A stretch of 5,484 nucleotides of DNA from an archaeon (GTDB lineage Archaea; Thermoproteota; Nitrososphaeria; Nitrososphaerales; Nitrosopumilaceae). The stretch covers positions 1 through 5,484 of the forward strand of contig JAKAJY010000110.1 in NCBI GenBank assembly GCA_021824845.1, given 5' to 3'. The notes beneath the pieces are model-generated. The model did no database searches. It saw only the letters and a program-made list of their open reading frames with translations, and was not told the origin of the DNA. Below are positions 4,161-5,484 of the stretch, piece by piece; position 1 is the first letter of the stretch; each line of letters starts with the position of its first letter. The position numbers and the translations under genes were made by a program.

Positions 4161-5484
4161 TTAAGACCCTTTGATTTTCATCAAGAGCAACTGACCATCT
4201 GGTCCATTGACACCAGTACCTAGAACGATTGGCTTTTCCAATGAGTGAGCCTGAACGTCCAATAACCATGCGCCCTTACCATAGAAGTCCGAAGCATCAA
4301 TTATTCCACTTGATTCCCAGTCACCTTGTGAAACACCTGTATTGTACAGCTGATTCATGTATGCTACTGAGGATAATGTGCCGGTTGCTAGATCATATTT
4401 TAGGATCTTGGCATTCTTGGTAACATCGAATGGAGCAAATGCAGTGTTTGTAGTAGAGACACGTGTTGGACCGATACGGTCTTCTTGTATCATCAGACTG
4501 TTTTTGCTTGTGTCAATGTTGTCTGGGTTTATCATGACATTGTAACCAGGGGCTGTTGGATCATTTCCATCCAAAATGATTTCGAGGTTTGCTTTTGTGA
4601 AATCATTTTTGTCCGTAAATGTCAACTTGTACATTCGCCCATGTTTCCATTCTTGCCCATTGAAGGCACTTGATGGAATGAGTGCGCCGCTTTCATCTTT
4701 ATCGTTGCCAGTGTCAGCCCAATAGACAACATTTTTGTGTGTTGGTCTTTTGTCTACGGCGCCGTCTTCTGGTCGAATAAACTGCATTCCCCCTGCAGCA
4801 ATTGCTGCATTGTCCAAGTCAACTTCATTTTGGGTCGAGTGGTTCCATGTCACTGGCAGGAATTTGCCGCTGACTGCTCCAGTAGTATAGTGTATGTCAT
4901 CCCAATCCATACCAGTAGTTGGACCGCCAAATACGTAGAGTTGGCCGTTTCCTGCTAGCAAGTCTGCTTGAGAGTTTGCTACATACATGTATACTTCGGA
5001 TTCTGTAGCTTCTCCATCTTCAAAAGACAGTAGGACTATCTTTTTCATTGAATCCCAAAACATTGGAACATGAATTGTGTTTTCATGTGCAAATTTTCCA
5101 AGCCATGGAAGATCATGTTTTGTGTCGCCATTAGTATTAATAGCAACTACGATTCCATTATTGACTTCTTCGTTAGCAAAGAAAATTGGATCCTTGAATC
5201 CATTTCCTTCTGCTATTGAAGCAGAACAGAATCGCTCATAGCCTTCTGTTCCGTCAATGATGTATTTGGCATCCACTACGTTTCCAAATTTATCTAATGA
5301 TACTTTGGATACTTGGGCGAATTTGCCAAAGTGGTTTGCGCCATTATTTGTTTCATGGCTCATGTAGACATGAAGCTTTGCCTTTCCTTTTTTGTCATGG
5401 TTGTCATCTTCTTCATCATTATCTTCACTGTATCCTTTTGCCTTTATGGCTCCAAGTCCATCTGGAATCTTTCCCATTACATAT
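4161..5484 (-). CDS. PhoX/DUF839-like secreted phosphatase, 5'-truncated by the window edge
   Basis: Probable calcium/iron-dependent phosphoesterase of the PhoX (DUF839) superfamily, which releases phosphate from organic esters outside the cytoplasm. The frame stays open through the right edge, and the first visible ATG (5477) falls just before IPDGLGA, a motif inside the family core. The true start and any export signal therefore lie outside. Counting from that Met, family-like motifs are: IPDGLGA 4-10; VYMSHET 37-43; RFCSAS 82-87, with the only cysteine (Cys84); FFANEE 99-104; LGKFAHEN 126-133; FIRPEDG 233-239; NPDNID 317-322; LMIQED 328-333; DWESSGI 386-392; and LLDVQAH 405-411. PhoX enzymes use a Cys, several Glu/Asp and bound Fe/Ca in a beta-propeller, and the order here fits. 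An acidic insert (about 18-26, rich in Asp/Glu) lies near the N-terminus. Substrate and activity are inferred; some DUF839 proteins have no proven phosphatase role. Pairing with pstS supports a phosphate-scavenging function. Confidence 0.78.
   Translation of the reverse strand, partial: YVMGKIPDGLGAIKAKGYSEDNDEEDDNHDKKGKAKLHVYMSHETNNGANHFGKFAQVSKVSLDKFGNVVDAKYIIDGTEGYERFCSASIAEGNGFKDPIFFANEEVNNGIVVAINTNGDTKHDLPWLGKFAHENTIHVPMFWDSMKKIVLLSFEDGEATESEVYMYVANSQADLLAGNGQLYVFGGPTTGMDWDDIHYTTGAVSGKFLPVTWNHSTQNEVDLDNAAIAAGGMQFIRPEDGAVDKRPTHKNVVYWADTGNDKDESGALIPSSAFNGQEWKHGRMYKLTFTDKNDFTKANLEIILDGNDPTAPGYNVMINPDNIDTSKNSLMIQEDRIGPTRVSTTNTAFAPFDVTKNAKILKYDLATGTLSSVAYMNQLYNTGVSQGDWESSGIIDASDFYGKGAWLLDVQAHSLEKPIVLGTGVNGPDGQLLLMKIKGS

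Noticed and set aside
4737..4958. Plus-strand frame opposite the PhoX-like gene, with cysteine-rich product
   Set aside because: Antisense to conserved family motifs; the unusual cysteine content is what a reversed frame would give.
5475..5477. ATG at 5477 as the true start of the PhoX-like gene
   Set aside because: The frame stays open upstream to the edge, the ATG is followed at once by a core motif, and there is no export signal, so it is probably an internal methionine.

Overview
The window reads as low-GC archaeal DNA, most likely from an ammonia-oxidising Nitrososphaerota (Thaumarchaeota) relative such as the Nitrosopumilus/Nitrosarchaeum group. This rests on AT-rich composition, frequent ATA/AGA codons, TATA-like boxes about 25 nt before start codons with almost no 5' leader and no Shine-Dalgarno motifs, T-tract terminators, and a two-cysteine C-terminal module on PstS that I recall from many proteins of this phylum. 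The assignment is made by eye and the genus is not resolved.

Layout from left to right: 1-155 is a short non-coding edge holding a hairpin plus T-tract on the minus strand. 156-1892 (minus) encodes a membrane sensor histidine kinase with an extracytoplasmic dCache-like sensor. 1893-2052 is a divergent promoter region with a perfect 22-bp palindrome. 2053-3360 (plus) encodes the secreted phosphate-binding protein PstS with a C-terminal extension. 3361-3393 is a 33-nt convergent terminator zone. 3394-3795 (minus) encodes a stand-alone receiver-domain response regulator. 3796-4160 is a repeat-rich intergenic region with a candidate 32-residue ORF at 3982-4080. 4161 to the right edge (minus) is a PhoX/DUF839-like secreted phosphatase candidate whose 5' end lies outside the window.

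Taken together this looks like a phosphate-acquisition island: a phosphate binder (PstS), a putative phosphomonoesterase that would release phosphate from organic compounds (PhoX-like), and a kinase/receiver pair positioned to control or respond to them. The transporter core (pstC, pstA, pstB) and phoU are not in the window. The most interesting points are: the receiver has no output domain, so the pathway cannot be a simple PhoR-PhoB analogue; the residue matching the phosphate-discriminating Asp56 of E. coli PstS is Glu; and three promoter regions carry palindromes beside or just upstream of their TATA-like boxes, which suggests dedicated operators.
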